Both the position numbers and the translations under genes were made by a program. This document shows positions 48,376 to 61,640 of a stretch of DNA of 64,000 nt, piece by piece (position 1 is the first letter of the stretch; each line of letters begins with the position of its first letter). The notes beneath the pieces are model-generated. The model was not told the DNA's origin, did not search any database, and saw only the letters and a list, made by a program, of their open reading frames with translations. This stretch comes from Megascapheus bottae (Eukaryota; Chordata; Mammalia; Rodentia; Geomyidae): positions 29,740,001-29,804,000 of the forward strand of contig JANJXV010000013.1 of NCBI GenBank assembly GCA_024803745.1, read 5' to 3'.

Positions 48376-48665
48376 GTTTTTCTCTGTGGTCCGCATTTAT
48401 CGCTTACAAAGCTTGCCATGGCGTTATGCGCCCAGGGTCCAATTCGGAAACGCTGCTAGAGCGCTGCCCTGCTTCCATCCGCAGCAGGCAAAGCACTGAG
48501 CATTTCTAATTAGAACCATATTTTAAAGACATTCTCCCGGGAGACGTTCTTCCAAACAAGGCTTCATCCAGGCGAGAGACACCTGCCTAAGCTGCTTGGA
48601 GGAGTCTGATGTCTTACTCCTGCAGAGTCAACGCTTTGGGTGTGGGTAGATAGGATGCCCTGTGG

Positions 48666-48677
48666 CCCCCGCCCCGC
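48666..48677 (+). promoter_or_regulatory. GC box (Sp1/KLF-type site)
   Basis: The run cccccgccccgc is the complement of the GGGGCGGGG core bound by Sp1/KLF factors. It lies about 440 bases upstream of the LUZP2 start codon within the CpG-rich segment. Function is inferred from motif and position only. Confidence 0.5.
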
Positions 48678-48895
48678 TTCTCCCCATCCTTGGTAAGAGG
48701 TGAGTGTCAGGATCTGTTCCTGGCCGGTTGGGGCGAAGCGGAGTGACCCGGAGCGCAACGCGGTGACCAGAGCGCGCCAGGCGACCTTTGGACAGCCCTC
48801 CCTCTGCGCAGCGCCTCCAGAGCGGGTGACAAGGAGCCCTCTGCGCGCCTGGGAGCCAGCACTGAACAATCCCGGGGCAGGGCTCGCCTCGCCGG

Positions 48896-48903
48896 TGACA
48901 TCA
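48896..48903 (+). promoter_or_regulatory. CRE/AP-1-like site TGACATCA
   Basis: TGACATCA differs by one base from the cAMP response element TGACGTCA. It lies in the CpG-rich segment about 210 bases upstream of the LUZP2 ATG. A single short motif of this kind can occur by chance. Confidence 0.3.
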
Positions 48904-49107
48904 CTCTCCAAGATACTCCCGACTCCTACTTAGTTCCAGCCTTCCTGAAGCCTCCATCCCTTCGTAGGTCTCCGTGGATCCGTCGGTGGGCCACGGTTGA
49001 GGACTTATCCCTTGTTGGTGACACAACCGGGTACCGAAGAGCAACGGGACCCCTAGAAAGCAAGAGAGCAAGGCAGCGAGGGAAGGAGGACCCCGGCAGG
49101 CGACAGC

Positions 49108-49169
49108 ATGAAATTCAGCCCAGCGCACTACTTGCTGCCTCTTCTGCCAGCGCTTGTCCTCAGCACCAG
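49108..49169 (+). CDS. LUZP2: LUZP2 first coding exon (signal peptide), partial gene
   Basis: The exon encodes MKFSPAHYLLPLLPALVLST and then the first two bases (ag) of the next codon, so it ends in phase 2. A lysine at residue 2 followed by a hydrophobic core at about residues 9-18 is a classic secretory signal peptide. From memory this matches the N-terminus of leucine zipper protein 2, a secreted or luminal coiled-coil protein expressed mainly in brain and spinal cord. The coiled-coil part lies in exons beyond this window. Start choice: the ATG has A at -3, an in-frame TAG sits 54 bases upstream (49054-49056), and no other ATG occurs between 48658 and 49107. The exon is followed directly by the donor CAG/GTGAGT and preceded by CpG-rich DNA. 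The identity rests on 20 recalled residues, so another secreted protein is possible but unlikely. Confidence 0.82.
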
Positions 49170-49175
49170 GTGAGT
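49170..49175 (+). other. LUZP2: Splice donor of LUZP2 exon 1
   Basis: The exon/intron junction reads CAG/GTGAGT, close to the mammalian donor consensus. It directly follows the signal-peptide codons and leaves the reading frame in phase 2. Confidence 0.85.
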
Positions 49176-50619
49176 TCAGGAGCGTGAGTGAGTGTGACCT
49201 GAGCCGAGGGGCACAACCAATGCGACGTGTGTCCTACTGGGGGTCACTGAGGAGAACCAAAGACAGAGCTCTTTGCATCTCCCGCTCAGCCCAAGTAAGG
49301 CATTAGCGGGTATGCATGGGCTCAGAGATCCTGATGGGAAAATGGGTCCCTTTTCTAGCCATCCCAGCCCCTTGGAGAAAGTCTCAGTGTGGCATCCAGG
49401 AGGGAGCCCCTGGGCGGGAGCTTCCCAACCTAGGAAAAACAAGTCATTTGCAAAAACATTCCTCTGCCGAGCTAAACCCGGTCAGATCACATAGAATAAG
49501 ATAAAGAAAGGGCAGAGGGAGAGATAAAGAATCATCTCCAGGAACTGTCACGACGTTGTTCGTTTTAATAGTTGGAGAGCTGCCTCAGTGGGTCTCATTT
49601 TAATGTTCCAGTAACAGAGACCGCAGAGGAGGCTGGAAGATACTAAGACTTGCACAAAAGTTCCTGTCCTTTTGAATTAGTCTGTTTTGACATTTTGGGG
49701 ATAGGCTTCATGACAGTTGTTTTCTTGTAAACAAGTCTAATTGAAGAATGAGATGGGATGTGATAAAAAGTTTGAAGACATTCTCAGAAAGCTCATGTGG
49801 ATACCCTCGTCAAGAACAATTAAGTACTGTATTTCATCATTGGCGACAGATGAGACTTTCAGCCCTAGCACAGAGAAGCTATTTTTAGTGGAGCTTTAAA
49901 ATGCAATGACCGAGAGTGGTTTTGTGACTCTTTACTCTTGATTGAGTCCCAAAGTTGGTGATGGGTTGGCTTTTTTTTTTTTTTCTTTCACTAGCACAGC
50001 ACAAGGGTGGCCTGTTTCATTGCCGGAGATGGAAGCTTTATTGTGCATGCCCCTAGTATTATATTGGCAGGAGCCTCTTTGCCTTGGCTACTGTGGTGAA
50101 AAATAAGCCACACAGTGTGAGGATTCTTTCAAATCTACATGAATAGAAACACTATCTGATTGTGCATTTGGGTAGAAAGGAAAGAAGGGGCAGAGAATTG
50201 CAACTAGTTCTGAAATGGAATGTTATCTGTTGAAAATCAAGAGAACCAAATTATTGCTTCTATTTCTAGTCTATATTCTTTTTAGGCCTGTGTAACATAA
50301 CTTTCCTTTTGGTACAGAGACTATTTTATCTAGCCCAACAATTTTGAATTTTAGGTTTTTTTTTCTTTTTCTGGCACACAAAGCCCAGATTAGCACAGAA
50401 TAAAATCAAATTTTGAGTTTTACTTCATCTAAGGTATGCTCTTTATTCCAGTTCATAAAATGTTCTTTATATGTATAAAGAAAACCACTTTGCTTTTCAG
50501 TTATCCTAACTCACTTCAAATATAGAGCTTGTTTTAATCTTCTTGGTTAGCTCTAAGTAGACTAAGAAAAATTCATATACCTTAATATTCTTGTGACTAC
50601 CACCAGCACCTGTATGTTC

Positions 50620-50621
<2 letters not shown>

Positions 50622-50656
<35 letters not shown>
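50622..50656 (+). repeat. (AT)n microsatellite in intron 1
   Basis: About 16 AT units. Confidence 0.95.
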
Positions 50657-50658
<2 letters not shown>

Positions 50659-53499
50659 GCACAGTTTGCTGCTTATAGAAAAATCGCCAAAGTTTTTGTA
50701 CTGAAGTAGAAGTCTGTCAACCTGTGGTTAAAATAATAAATATTTGAGCAGTGGAAGCCCAGGAAAGTCATTTTTAAAATAGTCAATTTCTACAGAGTTC
50801 TGAAAGTATACTTGCTTTTTAAAAATGTTATAACTCAAAGGGCCGAGAACCTCGATAGTCTCTGTCTTCAGAGTTTGGATGTTTATTATGTAACACAGTA
50901 GTAAATGACTATTAGCTTTCTCTTTTGTGAGAGTGTTAATTTCTGTGAAGATGAAAGTCTTTAATAAAAACATCAACACATCATTTTGAAAATTAAAAAT
51001 ATTCATCTCTAGGTTTATTGAGATATAAAACTTCTGCTAAATCAATTGCATGTGAAAACAGAGACATGAATTTAGTTTGTGGAGAAAGAACATGCTGGGT
51101 TTAGAAAGTGAGCATTTTATACAGACACATTATTAGGATTACTATTCTTTGCAAATTTCTTTCACTGGATATCCAGATTACCTTGTGTAGGACAAGGTGG
51201 TCATTTGTAAGAACCAATTTGAAAAACGAATGTGATGCTATCAAGATGCCACTTCATAAGAAGAGAATATGCTCTGAAGAACTATAGCAACAGGCCATTT
51301 TCTTGGCAATACATTACAATTCCTACAAGCATATGTTGAATGTGCAGGTTAGAACCCAAACTGAACAGCTTTGTGAGAACAGTTGCCTTAGTAAGAATGA
51401 GTCTGTGGTCCTGCTGATAAAAACTGTGTAGCTTTTCCATGGCCACCTGTGTGACAGGGCACTTTTCTAGCCAACAACTTCTGTTAACTTTGTTTCCTAC
51501 TAAGTGGGCCCTTATGTGGACACAACACTTCATATTCCTAAGGCAACATTGAGGGCATTCATAGAGAGTGATGCTTGCCTGCTTTTCCTATAATTTTTGG
51601 ATGATGTCACTTGTTTTCTGTTGACAACTTCTTCAAAAAGATGGACCCCTGATGCAAAAAAGTATTTGTTCCATTATTATCTCTTTCTATAAATACAGCT
51701 TCTAAATACTTTGATATTTGCTTCCTACTGGATCTAATGTTGTTCTAAGGAAATAGATGGCACTTCTAAGGAGAAAGGTGGTCACTTTGTATTTATAGTC
51801 TTGCAACAGGAATGTCAATACCAAAATAATCCTGTCTTCAAGTAGGAATTTATTAACGGTTTTCTGTTTCAGTATGCTCCTCTTCCTCTTTACTTTATCT
51901 GCAGAACTTTTGAGTCAGAAGCATGCACCTCACCTCCCACAATTCCATAACTCATTCAGAGTAAATGTACCATTGCCTCCCACCATCAGAGTCATTTGAT
52001 TTGTCCTGAAAGAAAGCTAAATGTTCACATTCAACAATAGCCAAGCATTTTTCATTATTTTCTTGTAAGCCCCATAGTGTCACAAAGAACTGTTTAGTTT
52101 CTTAGCATATTTTCTCTTATTTAAAAAGTATACAAACATCCAACAAAATCAAGTTAATGATTTGAATGATGTAGCTAATATAAAGATGCATTTACCCCTG
52201 TGAACAAATAAATGTGGTAAAAGAAAGCAAACATATATGTTGATTGAATAGCTTCTGAACAGAATAACTGTACTTTTTAAATAGCCTTATTCTGCAGAAG
52301 TATTAAATTGCTCTTCCAAACCAGCCAGTATTTCAATTCAGAGAACAGTGTCGGTTTTGAAAGGCATGGTAGGGTGAAAGATTCTTTAGAAGTTCTGGGT
52401 GAACAGAGATTCACGGAGTGCTGGAGAAGGCTTGTGCTTTAGTCTGCTGAACCTCTATTCCTTTGAGCTGTTAGATTTCTGATGCCTTTGGATTGCTAAA
52501 TTTTAAATGACTTAATTGGGAGAAAGACATATTGGGGGAGAAGAGGTCTACCAACTTCTGGTAGTTATCTGTCAAGCAAGCACTTTGAGCAGATGGTAGG
52601 TTATAGTCCTCTCAAGAGGCTGCACCTGAGAGGTTTCTCCTGGGTCCTCTGATCAGCAGTCATACCACATGTTTATTTTAGGATGTATTTTTAGATGACA
52701 CTGTGAATTAATGATGCCCCAGGCTATTTGTCGTGTGCCTTTTCTTCTAACTTCTGGCATCATATCACTGATACGTAGGATAAAGTAAATGACCAGAAAC
52801 AGCAAATATCATGTCAGGACACACACAACATGTTTTAAAAGAGATTTGGCCAATTTAAGAGATTTGAAAAAATTCAAGAGAAAATCAGTCTGACCTGACT
52901 TTTCTGAAATACTTCTGGAAATAAGGAATTTCCAGTCTGAAACATAGAAGCTATAGTTGAATACCAGCTATCACATTATTTATGATAAAAATTATAGTAT
53001 TCTGTGTGAATTACTAAGATAAACACATTTCACAAGAAAATATGATAAATAAATTTCATTTACTTGTAAATCTGCAATTCTGGACATATGTGCCTATTTC
53101 CAATAAAATAAATGAATAAATAAATAAAATGAATTATTTGAGCATTAACTTTGTGGGCTAAATTTTTGTAAGGATAATAATAAGTACTCATAGACAATAT
53201 ATATTAACTGTGTAATTATCTTAAACCAAATTCCCTGTAATTGGAAGTAAAAACTTGATCATTAAATCAGACAGCCAGAGTTTCGGAAACCAATAAAGAG
53301 GATGAAATGGTATATATTGCTTTCCATCTGAGTTTTGTATCATTGTGCATAAGCATCTATTTTGAATGATTTCTTGTGTATTCATTAAAATCACTTTGGA
53401 ATAAGGCTAAATGAATTATTCTGATTCAACAGATAATGTTTAAGATTTTTTCCTAAACTGGGAAATGTACATGTAGATGCTATTTTAGCATACACGTTT

Positions 53500-53570
53500 A
53501 TACATATATCTATGTCTATGTATATATATACACACATGTGTATATGTACATGTATATGTAGGTATAACTG
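53500..53570 (+). repeat. TA/TG/CA low-complexity tract in intron 1
   Basis: Mixed TATATA, CACATG and TGTATA units over about 70 bases, partly self-complementary. Confidence 0.7.
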
Positions 53571-54163
53571 TTGTTTTTAGTCCATCATGAGTGTCTGTCA
53601 GTTGTGTGAGACATCAAGACAATAAAATAGAAAACTTGTAATTATATCACCCCAGAACCAGCAAACTAAGACAAAGTTGAATACCTACAATAGATTTATT
53701 AGAAGTTCCAAGCTTGAATCCAGAAAGAATAAATAATGCCAAGTAAGAAGCTTCAGAAGTAACTTCTACATTCCAAATCAATAAACCAGATGAATTTTGC
53801 CATCAACAGTACTAAGAAACTCTGCCTAGATTCTTCAAATTGGAAATAGTACTGTTCAGAGAAGTTACCTGCAAAACATGATAAGATGACTGAATGAGTT
53901 AATTTATGTAGACTGTTTAGTTACAATCTCCAGAGGAAACAGAAAGGACTCAGCAGGGAGTTAACCTGTGCAGCTGTTACTCTGCTGCTATTACCATTTT
54001 TAAGTAATTGATTTTGACAAAGAAGAATAAAGAAAAGCTTGAATATAAATCAATCAAGTTGCACAAGAAACACTTATCTTTAAAAAAATCAGAAAACAGT
54101 AGAAGCAGGAGTTTCAGTGATAATTCGTGAGTAGCTCAGCTATTTCTTATTTTTTTCTCTCTC

Positions 54164-54343
54164 TTAGTCTGGGTCATGAACTCAGCCTGGATATTGGCCT
54201 TGGGCTTTCTCAATACTAGAACTCTACCACTTAAGCCACAGCACCACATCTGGCTTTTTCTGTGAATGTAGTACTGAGGAATTGAACCCTGGTTCAATGT
54301 ATGTTAGGCAAGCACTCTACCACTAGGCCACATTCCTGGCCCC
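54164..54343 (-). repeat. IDL-Geo dimeric SINE in intron 1
   Basis: Antisense Geo (tctgggtcatgaactcagcc) then IDL ending aggccacattcctggcccc. It lies antisense to LUZP2 transcription. A T/CT-rich stretch precedes it at the tail side. Confidence 0.88.
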
Positions 54344-56317
54344 CAGTTACTTTTTAGTAGTGTTCACTTCTGTACTGCTGAGATGGGTTGATGACAGCAT
54401 GAAAATTAGAGACATTTTGCTTAATCACATAAACTGTGATTTAACATAAAAGTGTAAATTTAGTTACTTGTGTTCCTTTTTAAAGTGTGATTGCATTTAT
54501 ACTGTAGAAATCATAATATCTAATCAAAGCTATGAACACAAGCATTAGTGAATAAATAAAAAATGTTTTCTAGCTATTTAAGTAGAGTAGGCTTATAAGT
54601 TTTTTAAAGTTTGTTCTCTGTTCCGTTGGCTTCATTATCCATTACCAATCTCTAAAGGTAGAAACCTTTAGGAAAATTAAAGGAAGAAAATATAAGATTG
54701 AGAATTTTCTCTGGTATAGGAAAGAATGAGATTCATTCACATAGAAAATGTTAAACTGTATTCTTTTCAAATTGTCCTATGAAAGGGAACTCATGCTAAG
54801 ACAATTTTCAAATAGCTTCAGAAGTGATCTAGTTTCAATTAGTTTGCACATTGTCAAAGTCTTCAGTATATAAAACTCTTCAGTTATACTTTAAAATGCC
54901 GACTACTATTTGAAAAATGTATATTTTGTTCACTGTAGGTTTCTGGTATGTGACTGCCTATTAATGACCATTTGAACAGTATGTGGATGGTGTCAAGAGA
55001 AAATAAAACTTACTAATCATGTTGAATATGTATCAGAGAAAAACAGCATGCTTCCTAAACTTGTAGGAACTTTGTTCATGAACATAATAACAGAATATTA
55101 ATTGTGAACCATCCCACTTATTCACAATTTGAAGGTCAATCAAGCAATCACTGTTCACTGAGAATGCCTTAGTAAACACTGGGAGATGTCATTAGACCAT
55201 AGGGGTGATTGCTTTGCAATTATGTCTGACTTGTTTGCAGTTGGCTTTTTAGTGCTTTACTTCCTTCAAGTGTACTTTAAAGGGTCAACTATTGGAAAAC
55301 CTGCTGTAAAACATGGTGTGTTCTAGGCCACAGACCTGCATTTTAGAAGTGAGTTAATTGAGGCCCCATAGTGCTTGAGACTTATCTGGGGCCACAGAGG
55401 AAAAGCAAAACTAAAACCCAGAGTTCTTCATCTTTGATATGATGGCTTTCTATGCCCTCTTTCATAGTATCGGTAAAAGCAAGTACAAATTTATTTTAAA
55501 ACAAAATGTCTATTCACATGCAATCATGATGATAGACTAGGAAGCTATCAGCAAAGGGAAATACAGCAATAAATGCTATTTTTCACTCTGTTCCATTTGA
55601 AGAGTGGGTTAATCTAAAATATTCTAGGTCATTTTTAATATTGAATAAAGGATCTTGTTGTTATATCAAAATGGGACTCCCTTCATTTCTCAACACACAA
55701 TCCTAATTAAGTTCCTGTGCACCTTTCAGGTCTCCTGTGATCTGACACCTTTGGTGCCACTGAGATGTATCCGTTACAATCATGTCACTTGTATGTAGCT
55801 CCTAGATGCTTGGTCCTATAGTCTTGTGTGAAATCAGTGTGAAATGATGTGGTGATGCCATATCACATGGTGACTATCGACATTAATATTGCTTGGCTCA
55901 CAGTTTTTTACACTTTCATCATAGGATATACATTGTGTGTACTTTTATAACATTGGGGAGGGTGTCTAGTGATGTTTGTCACATCCTACCTTTATATATC
56001 CTAATACGTTTGTCTTTATATGTTATGCTTTTTAAACCATGCTGATTTAAATTTCTCATCTGGAATTTGGAAAAGTGATCAGGTCTGATGCTGAGAATGA
56101 TGAGCATGGGGAAAATATACTTAAATGATACGATAATAGGTCACACAAAATTGTATGATGTGGTGCCTAACTAAATGATAAGATGTTTTTTTCTATTACT
56201 CTATGTAGATTAAAAATCAGTGGCTATGTATTGAATACCACAAAGAAAGATGTAATTTAAATTAAAGAGCATGATTAATAAGTTTCTTAAACTATATTTA
56301 AGAGATCAAGATTGGTA

Positions 56318-56400
56318 GAATGGTACAAAGGGTAGAACTTATTTTGAGCAAGCACAATGCTCTGAAGAGTTCAGATTCCAATATTGTCAACAACATAATC
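56318..56400 (+). repeat. Old ID-like SINE in intron 1
   Basis: tRNA-like remains: gaatggtacaaagggtagaac, gagcaagcacaatgctctg, agttcagattccaatattg. Diverged, with no clear tail. Confidence 0.45.
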
Positions 56401-59400
56401 TAGACTAGTACAGCCAGAATTATAAAATTATGATTTAATTCATTTTACTATTCCGTGGAGTAGAAAAGAGTACTGAATATCCTCTCTGATGCCATAAATC
56501 CTGACCAATTTGTGTGACAGAAAAAATTTTAGAGAGACCATAAGGAGAAAAATAGGATAAGACAAATTCTAACCTTGTTGATAAGCATGTAAAGGTTGTG
56601 GACATTTACTCCGTCATTTTCTTGTTCTTTGTCTTTTTACCTTTTTTATTTAAAAAAGCAATGGGACTGAAAAAGTTCAGTGGCTTGCTGCACATAAACC
56701 AAAATAGGAATTAGTAGGGGTTAATATAAATATGTTGTATTTCTCCCATCAAGGGCACAACTTCCTGTGGCTCTCCTCTATCACGAAGCTTATGACAATT
56801 TCTCCTCTCCTGCCTTTCAGATTCTGATGCAGAGCTGTAGGTTGATTGTGTCGAGGATGGAGGAGGAGAATGATGGTTCCTTGAGATGTTTACCCATTTA
56901 CATGTGCTTAAATTATAAAATTGTGGAACCAAGCTCAAATTTAGAATTATATGAACTTAGAAGTATTAATAGTCACATTTTAATGATCTGTGAAAAAATG
57001 GTAGCAGGGTTTCTCTTCTAAGTTTTTCCAGAAGCTTAATATAATTAAGTAATATAAAGAATAATGTCCAGTTCAGATAATGTTAACTCAATAGTCTGCC
57101 TTTCTTATCATTTGAGTAAAAATATTAGATGTTTTACCTGCTAAAATGTACTTGCATTTCACAATGATCCTGAATGCCTCTTATGTCACATTAATATAGA
57201 ACAAAAAGTCAAATATTTTGAGCTCCTCTTTACCTTCTCCTACTGAATAGGGTCCAAAACACAACAACAAAAAAACACAACAAACTGGAAACTGAATTTT
57301 ATCTTCTCGTGACTGTAACTGGAGATCAGTTTTCTACCAACCAAACCTATCTTACTTCGGAACACAAATTTAAATGCTTGTAATATCCTCAAGAAGCAAA
57401 AAAGGGGGTGGGGAATAATGTTACCTGGTCTGAAACTCCAAATTGTGTTGGTCACATGGTCTAAAATTTAAAAAATATAGTTATCAAAGTTTTATTCTCA
57501 TTCTGTCTCAGTAATGCTTCTATAGAGGTACATTGTTTATGTTTACTTAAAAAAAATCTCAAAATAAAAAAAGGTTACATCTAGAATGGCTTAAGCATTG
57601 ACCAGTAGTTGAACTGACTGAATTTGTTCCTATTAAGTACTTTCAAAAGGGAGTGGGCTTGGCCATGAATTCTACTAAGTGGTTCAGGAGTGGAGCTAGA
57701 GTGGTAGAGGAGAATGAGGAACCTTGCCCTGTAGAGATCTTTGGATATTGTGCAGGAAAAGCTTCCCTCCCCCCTAACAAGAACAACAACAAAATCACCC
57801 CTTTTCCTCTTGCTTGCCTTTTTCATTCATTGCTTATCTTTGCAGTTAACTTAAGTCCTTAAGATTGGGCAGGAAAGAGGGCGGGAAATGTCTACATTCT
57901 GAAAGACATCAGAAAATGCATGAAAAATTAAAGTGACATTTTGGCAAAAAGCAGACAGGGTTGAAGAAGCTCTGTGTTGTTGAGTGTATTTAACATTTCC
58001 TTTCAGATGCCACAGAGAGAAATGTGAGCTCATTCAAGGATAAAGTTCACATAAAAATGGGGAAGGCATTTGCCCTCCCCATTTTTCTTTTTTATATTTT
58101 AGAAAGACATTGGAACATATCAAATCCTTTCTGTGTTTGCTGTATATATCTTTATTTCAGTTGGTGATTTTAACTTACAGATTCAGTACATATTTTTGTG
58201 GACTAAACATGTTTCTGTAAATATGATAGCTGCATTCCTTCTGTCACTTAATCCTTGCATCTTAACAGCACACTATTTTAAGATTTGTTTTTTATCACCA
58301 GGGAAACCTGAGTTTTAAGCATATTAAATGGGTAACTCATTCTTCCCAGCTAGAAAGTGATTAGCAATTTTGGTTGACCTAGCTGGGGCCCAATGTCTTC
58401 CTTGATGATTTAACTTTCCTCTTTCTTAAACTTGCTTTGCCATAAAATGAAGACAAAAAAGGAAACAAAAAAGAGATCAAAATTCAATTTAAGGCCACCA
58501 TTCTAAGAATGGCTTCATGAATGAAAATTGAGTACTGCTTAAAAAATCAGGTCCCTGTGCAAAATCACTCCTAAAATACAGTGTACCCATAAATCAGTGT
58601 GCTGAAACTAAACCATGTTGGCAAAATTTACTTGGTTTCATGGGGGCAAGATCTATAATATTGGAAAGTATTATTAAATTGGCCATAAAAGACTAACCTT
58701 TTATTTGATGACTTGCCACATTGGAGCTATTATTAAAAATCCATTTTTTCTATGCAATCTTATTTTTCCTCTCTGGAAAATGGAAATACCCTAAGATAGG
58801 TGTTTCTCAAAATTCCTCATTTTAATGGGATGAGAACATTCTGGGTGCTTCTTAAAGATAGATTCTTGTTCTTGTATTAGTTTGGCTAGTTTCTCTGAGG
58901 AAAAGGCTATGAAATTTTCTCTTAAACTGGAATGTGGTACTTTCTATAGATATATGAAAACTACTGACTCAGAATTTGGGAGCTACAGCATTTGAGGCAA
59001 GCTCACCCCTTTGACATTGACTCATTCAGTAGTTAATCGCTCCTGAAGTTAAGTGAAGGCAATTTGGTGATATTTTGGCAAAATCCTCATCTATTTTCAG
59101 ATCTTGAAATTGCAGATATTAGGCAAGTGTCTGATATTGTATCATGGTGTGTTTTTCACTCAAGTTATGTGAAAATTGCTTTAGGTATCAAGTTCTTTGC
59201 TGCAAATGACAGGGGAAATGTTTAGCTAAATTAAGTGATTCAAATTATTTTAGGTGAGTTCATCAAGAGAAAACTGTGCTTAGAGAATATGTGACAGTGA
59301 AGTGAAATCCTTTAGGTATACTGAAAAGAGTGGAATCCTAATTCTACCTTATTCCTAGCTTTTATTACTCCAACTTTACAAAAGGAAATAAAAGCCAATA

Positions 59401-61020
59401 CCTGTGTAGCGTGCCATAGAAATGGCAGTTTATTTCTACTTGAAGTAGGAAAATCAGAATTTATAGACTAAGTAGGTGTACTATTGACATAAGTAAAACT
59501 AAGTTCTGATAGTCTACTTCTCACTTGTTACCACCTAGATTTTCCTTGATGTAAAATATATAAATAAATATATGTATATGCATGTATATAAAACAGCATT
59601 TTTTTAGACTAACTAGAGAAGGCAACTCTGGTTTCCATGTTCCTCTACTTAACTTCCTCTCTACTGTGTGAGTTATTTCTCATGAAGGACTAAATAATTG
59701 ATAAAGTTACAATAAATAATAGCAATTCAACCAGGTTAATTTCCCATCATAAACTTGTGAAGTTGTTACCATCACTTTTAGACATAAAAACTAGACTCTG
59801 AAGGCTGAAATTACTTGCCTGAAGTCTGTCCATACATAAATTTAACCCCTTGTGAGACTGCCACCCATACTTTTAATATACTACAGCATTTCCTAGTGTG
59901 CACAGTAGGAAATTAGCATTACACTGATTTAAATTTATGTTGACCTTATTTGGCAGTTCTGATTTTATATGCACATTATTTTTCAAATAAATAAATCAGT
60001 AGCCTGAAGAACTATAGATATGGGTGTAAAGAAGACGAATTTTAACTTTTAGATATCTTCACAGATATCAGATAACAGAAAGTATTCCTTAAATTTTAAC
60101 TTCTCAAAGTGTCAACAAAATATTTATCATTAATTGTGAAAAAATTAAAAATATATTATTTTCATGTGGGAAAATATCTTTGTTTTGGGGTTGTTTTGCA
60201 TGAAAACTTCAATGGATTGTGTTTTATTTCTTGGTTCCAGATGTCTTCCTATTAGACATGAGATCTAGAACACTGTGCAGAATCAGTGACCTTTGTTCAC
60301 ACTGCAGCTCAGCACCTTCTGCCTTTGCAATTTTGCAAACATGTTTCAATGGCTAGGAGTCAAATTTTAATTTCAGAAATAATTTATAGCAGTAGCTGAA
60401 AGATACTGTGTTTATTCTTTCTCTGTATTATGATTGTACAGGAATCTCTCTGTGGTTACTTGGTTTAATGCGTTTCAGTATCTCATAAAAGTTCTTACTT
60501 TATAGATGAAGATGTTAAGGATTAGAGAAGTTAATAAATTTAAGGTCACAGAATTCAAGGAGGATAGAGATGGAATTTGAACCCATGATTTAGTAGGCAT
60601 AAGCCTCAAGGTTGGAATCCTGACACAGTGATTTTTAGCACTAAGATTTGTGGTGTCAAGATTTCAGGAGGTAGCTAAGAAATATAAAGAATCTAGAGTC
60701 AGGAGGGAGTTGTTTGTATCATATACTCTCAGGAGTGTGTAAACTGGTCAGTTAGGGTGTCCTGAAGGCAGTTCATACATCTTGTATACATCTTGGCCCT
60801 AGGCCAAGTAGTGTCAATTTTTGTGTGTGTTTGTGTATGTGTAAGTAGTGTCAAATTTTGTTTTGCAGATGTGAAAAGCACCTCACCATTTTAACACATA
60901 TGATGAGAACTTAAAACACTTACCAATAAGTAATAACAATGGAAGGCAGCTTTGCCTTAGAAAATCTGTCTAGCCAGAATTGCCCTTCTGTTGTTAGTCA
61001 GGAGATGTTACTATCAAAAA

Positions 61021-61251
61021 CACTACAGTTGGGCCGGGAGTTTGGCCTAGTGGTAGAGTGCTTGCCTAGCATGCACGAAGACCAGGGTTTGATTCCTCAG
61101 TACCACATACACAGAAAAAAATCCAGAAGTGGTGCTGAGGCTCAAGTGGTAGAGCTCTAGACTAGAGAAAGTCCGAAGACAGAGCTCAGGCCATGAGCTC
61201 AAGTCCAGGACTGGCAAAAAAAAAAAAAAAAAAAAAAAAAAGCACTACAGT
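61021..61251 (+). repeat. Young IDL-Geo SINE with intact promoter boxes
   Basis: The body runs 61030-61215 with an A-tail to about 61241. A box near 61043-61054 (tggcctagtggt) and B box near 61086-61096 (ggtttgattcc) are well preserved. A second A-box-like motif (gaggctcaagtggtagag, 61137-61154) starts the Geo monomer. Direct repeats cactacagt lie at 61021-61029 and 61243-61251. Confidence 0.93.
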
Positions 61252-61487
61252 CACTTGTGATTCTAGCTACTTTGGAAGCTAAGATCTGAGGATCTTAGTT
61301 CAAAGCCAGCCCAGGTACAAAAGACACTGAGATTCTTATCTTCAGTTAACCACCATAAAACCAGATGTGGTGCTGTGCCTCAAGTGCTAGAACTCTAGCC
61401 TTGAGCTGAAGAGTTCAGGGACAGTATCCAGGCTCAGAGTTCAAGACCCATGGTTGACAAAAATATAAAACAAAATACTACAGTCAT
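61252..61487 (+). repeat. 7SL-Geo SINE adjacent to the young IDL-Geo
   Basis: 7SL-like start (cacttgtgattctagctac, gctaagatctgaggatc), linker (gattcttatcttcagttaac), Geo monomer ending caagacccatggttgac, then an AAATA-rich tail. It is followed by tactacagt near 61478, a third copy of the target sequence, so this element and its neighbour used the same A-rich target. Confidence 0.88.
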
Positions 61488-61582
61488 GTTGCTGGCCAAA
61501 TTGAACCCATTTACAAACTGACACATCATTCAAATGGACCTAAGAGAAACTGGATTTCACACTAAAATTAGTGACCTGAATG

Positions 61583-61640
61583 TGTATATATATATATATA
61601 TACACATATATATATGCATGTATATGTATGTTTTAGTGCA
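61583..61640 (+). repeat. (TA)n/TATACA low-complexity tract
   Basis: About 10 TA units followed by TACACATATA and TGTATATG units. Confidence 0.85.

Larger units (their letters stand above)
48385..49175 (+). promoter_or_regulatory. LUZP2: CpG-rich promoter and 5' UTR of LUZP2
   Basis: This is the only CpG-dense stretch in the window; CG dinucleotides cluster especially at 48720-48900, while surrounding DNA is AT-rich and CpG-poor. It ends at the signal-peptide exon. I see no convincing TATA box at a suitable position, so a CpG-island promoter with dispersed starts is inferred. The transcription start cannot be placed from sequence alone. The stretch 48658-49107 lacks any ATG, so a 5' UTR beginning inside it would carry no upstream AUG. 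Confidence 0.72.

Noticed and set aside
61043..61096. A and B boxes that could signal a tRNA gene
   Set aside because: They belong to the tRNA-derived IDL monomer of a SINE. There is no cloverleaf-forming complete tRNA, and the same boxes recur in other SINE copies.
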